NCBI GenBank assembly: GCA_040387475.1
Contig: JAZKDT010000001.1
Coordinates: 186,001-250,000 of the forward strand
Direction: 5' to 3'
DNA from: UBA4416 sp040387475
GTDB taxonomy: Bacteria; Bacteroidota; Bacteroidia; B-17B0; Aurantibacillaceae
DNA: 64,000 nucleotides
Positions 63,368 to 64,000 of the stretch are shown here, one piece after another. The translations under genes were made by a program, and so were the position numbers. Each line of letters starts with the position of its first letter. Position 1 is the first letter of the stretch. Under the pieces are notes generated by a model, which saw only the letters and a program-made list of their open reading frames with translations, had not been told where the DNA came from and ran no database searches.

Positions 63368-64000
63368 TTATTCTACGATCATTTTTTTAGTTGTCACGTT
63401 TCCGTCAACATTTAAAGAGTAATAGTAAATACCGGCAGCATAAGCACCTAATTTAACTGAGTGAGTTCCTGTGGTAGTTTCAACTTTTTCAGAAGAAACA
63501 ACACGGCCCATAACGTCAGTTACTGTAAATACAGCAGAGTTAACATCTTTAGCTAAGCTATAGTTTACATTAGATTCTTTAGTGAATGGATTAGGAACGT
63601 TTTGACCTAAAGCAAATCCGTTTTGTTCTAATTCATTTACTTTAGTTACAGTATTCGTAAAGTGAATAGAGAAATCTATCCAGTAACCCCAGTAAAAACC
63701 TCCTCTTAAAGCGGTTGCAAAAGCTCCGGCTTCCTGACCGTAACGACCTCTTTTGTAGATGTTAGTTGAAAAGTTTTTGCCTGTACCCCAATCATCATAT
63801 CCATCGCTTACATCAGCTAAGGTAGTTAAAGCGGGAGCATCCTGAGAATATTGAATAGCTGCCCATCCGCTTAATGTACCAGGAGATGCACCAGTTGGCG
63901 AAGCATAAGAAACATCACCCATAGCATGAGATCCACCGGCATTAAAAGAAACACCCACAGAAACGATGTTATTTGCAGGAATTAACTGGCCAGTAGCACC
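63368..64000 (-). CDS. T9SS-sorted surface or secreted protein, N-terminus missing (partial)
   Basis: The frame stays open on the minus strand to the right edge, so only the last 210 residues are seen. The visible body includes NNIVSVGVSFNAGGSHAMGDVSY, a Gly/Ser/Tyr-rich segment of unknown fold. The C-terminal ~75 residues are a T9SS type A sorting domain (FALGQNVPNPFTKESNVNY, FTVTDVMGRVV, GAYAAGIYYYSL, final KKMIVE). A GTG at 63958 is not the true start, because reading continues in frame beyond it. The function of the body is not recognisable from this fragment. Confidence 0.85.
   Translation of the reverse strand, partial: GATGQLIPANNIVSVGVSFNAGGSHAMGDVSYASPTGASPGTLSGWAAIQYSQDAPALTTLADVSDGYDDWGTGKNFSTNIYKRGRYGQEAGAFATALRGGFYWGYWIDFSIHFTNTVTKVNELEQNGFALGQNVPNPFTKESNVNYSLAKDVNSAVFTVTDVMGRVVSSEKVETTTGTHSVKLGAYAAGIYYYSLNVDGNVTTKKMIVE

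Noticed and set aside
1..64000. CRISPR arrays, insertion sequences, tRNA or rRNA genes
   Set aside because: No regularly spaced short repeats, transposase-like frames or RNA gene motifs were seen anywhere in the window. The large tandem repeat at 44.4-62.6 kb is a gene-cassette duplication and not a mobile element, with no terminal inverted repeats recognised.

Overview
The window reads as a low-GC member of the Bacteroidota, a free-living, Cytophaga/Flavobacterium-like cell. The evidence is the set of type IX secretion (T9SS) hallmarks: a gliding-type CHU_C C-terminal domain, a PorP/SprF protein, and several type A sorting domains. Promoters of the TTTG-N19-TAnnTTTG type and the lack of clear Shine-Dalgarno sequences fit as well. 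One run of ten Ns shows the sequence is a draft scaffold.

Layout. 1-4.8 kb: the end of a TPR protein, RNase R and a fatty-acid hydroxylase/sterol desaturase. 4.8-13.4 kb (minus): a surface-protein operon in which a 1794-residue repeat protein with a type B T9SS signal is followed by PorP/SprF and an OmpA/PD40 lipid-free envelope protein. 13.7-16.4 kb: a TPR histidine kinase with a LuxR-type regulator. 16.5-19.2 kb (minus): a phosphate-selective porin with a PiT phosphate transporter. 19.4-21.3 kb (minus): a GT-C-like membrane protein and rpiB. 21.4-21.9 kb: an intergenic region of about 25% GC with three DnaA-box matches and a repeated 9-mer, here proposed as a replication-origin candidate. 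21.9-32.2 kb (plus): nadA, a MORN-repeat protein, an eight-PAS histidine kinase, a LytTR regulator, mnmG and a methyltransferase. 31.2-33.2 kb: five parS-like ParB sites. 32.3-34.3 kb: a 2 kb gene-free stretch. 34.3-44.1 kb: an autoregulated TetR repressor, fumC, a prolyl oligopeptidase lipoprotein, a T9SS-sorted SGNH-type protein broken by the N gap, and mfd.

44.4-62.6 kb is the most striking part. It holds two tandem copies of a four-gene cassette behind nearly identical promoters and leaders. Each copy has (1) a tail-fibre-like exported protein, (2) a >2000-residue exported SpvB/FG-GAP/RHS protein with a unique C-terminal domain, (3) a small gene of the immunity type 1-3 bases downstream, and (4) a ~143-residue exported protein joining one YD-like motif to a T9SS sorting domain. 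The RHS tips differ: a HExxH metallopeptidase-like domain in copy A, an LHH/HNH-type nuclease-like domain in copy B. The candidate immunity proteins differ in predicted location to match (lipoprotein versus cytoplasmic). The RHS proteins have Sec signals but no T9SS sorting domain of their own, so the small fourth protein may supply it in trans. That reading is inference.

Taken together, gene direction (mostly minus left of 21.4 kb, mostly plus right of it), the AT-rich DnaA-box region and the parS cluster suggest the window spans the chromosome origin region.
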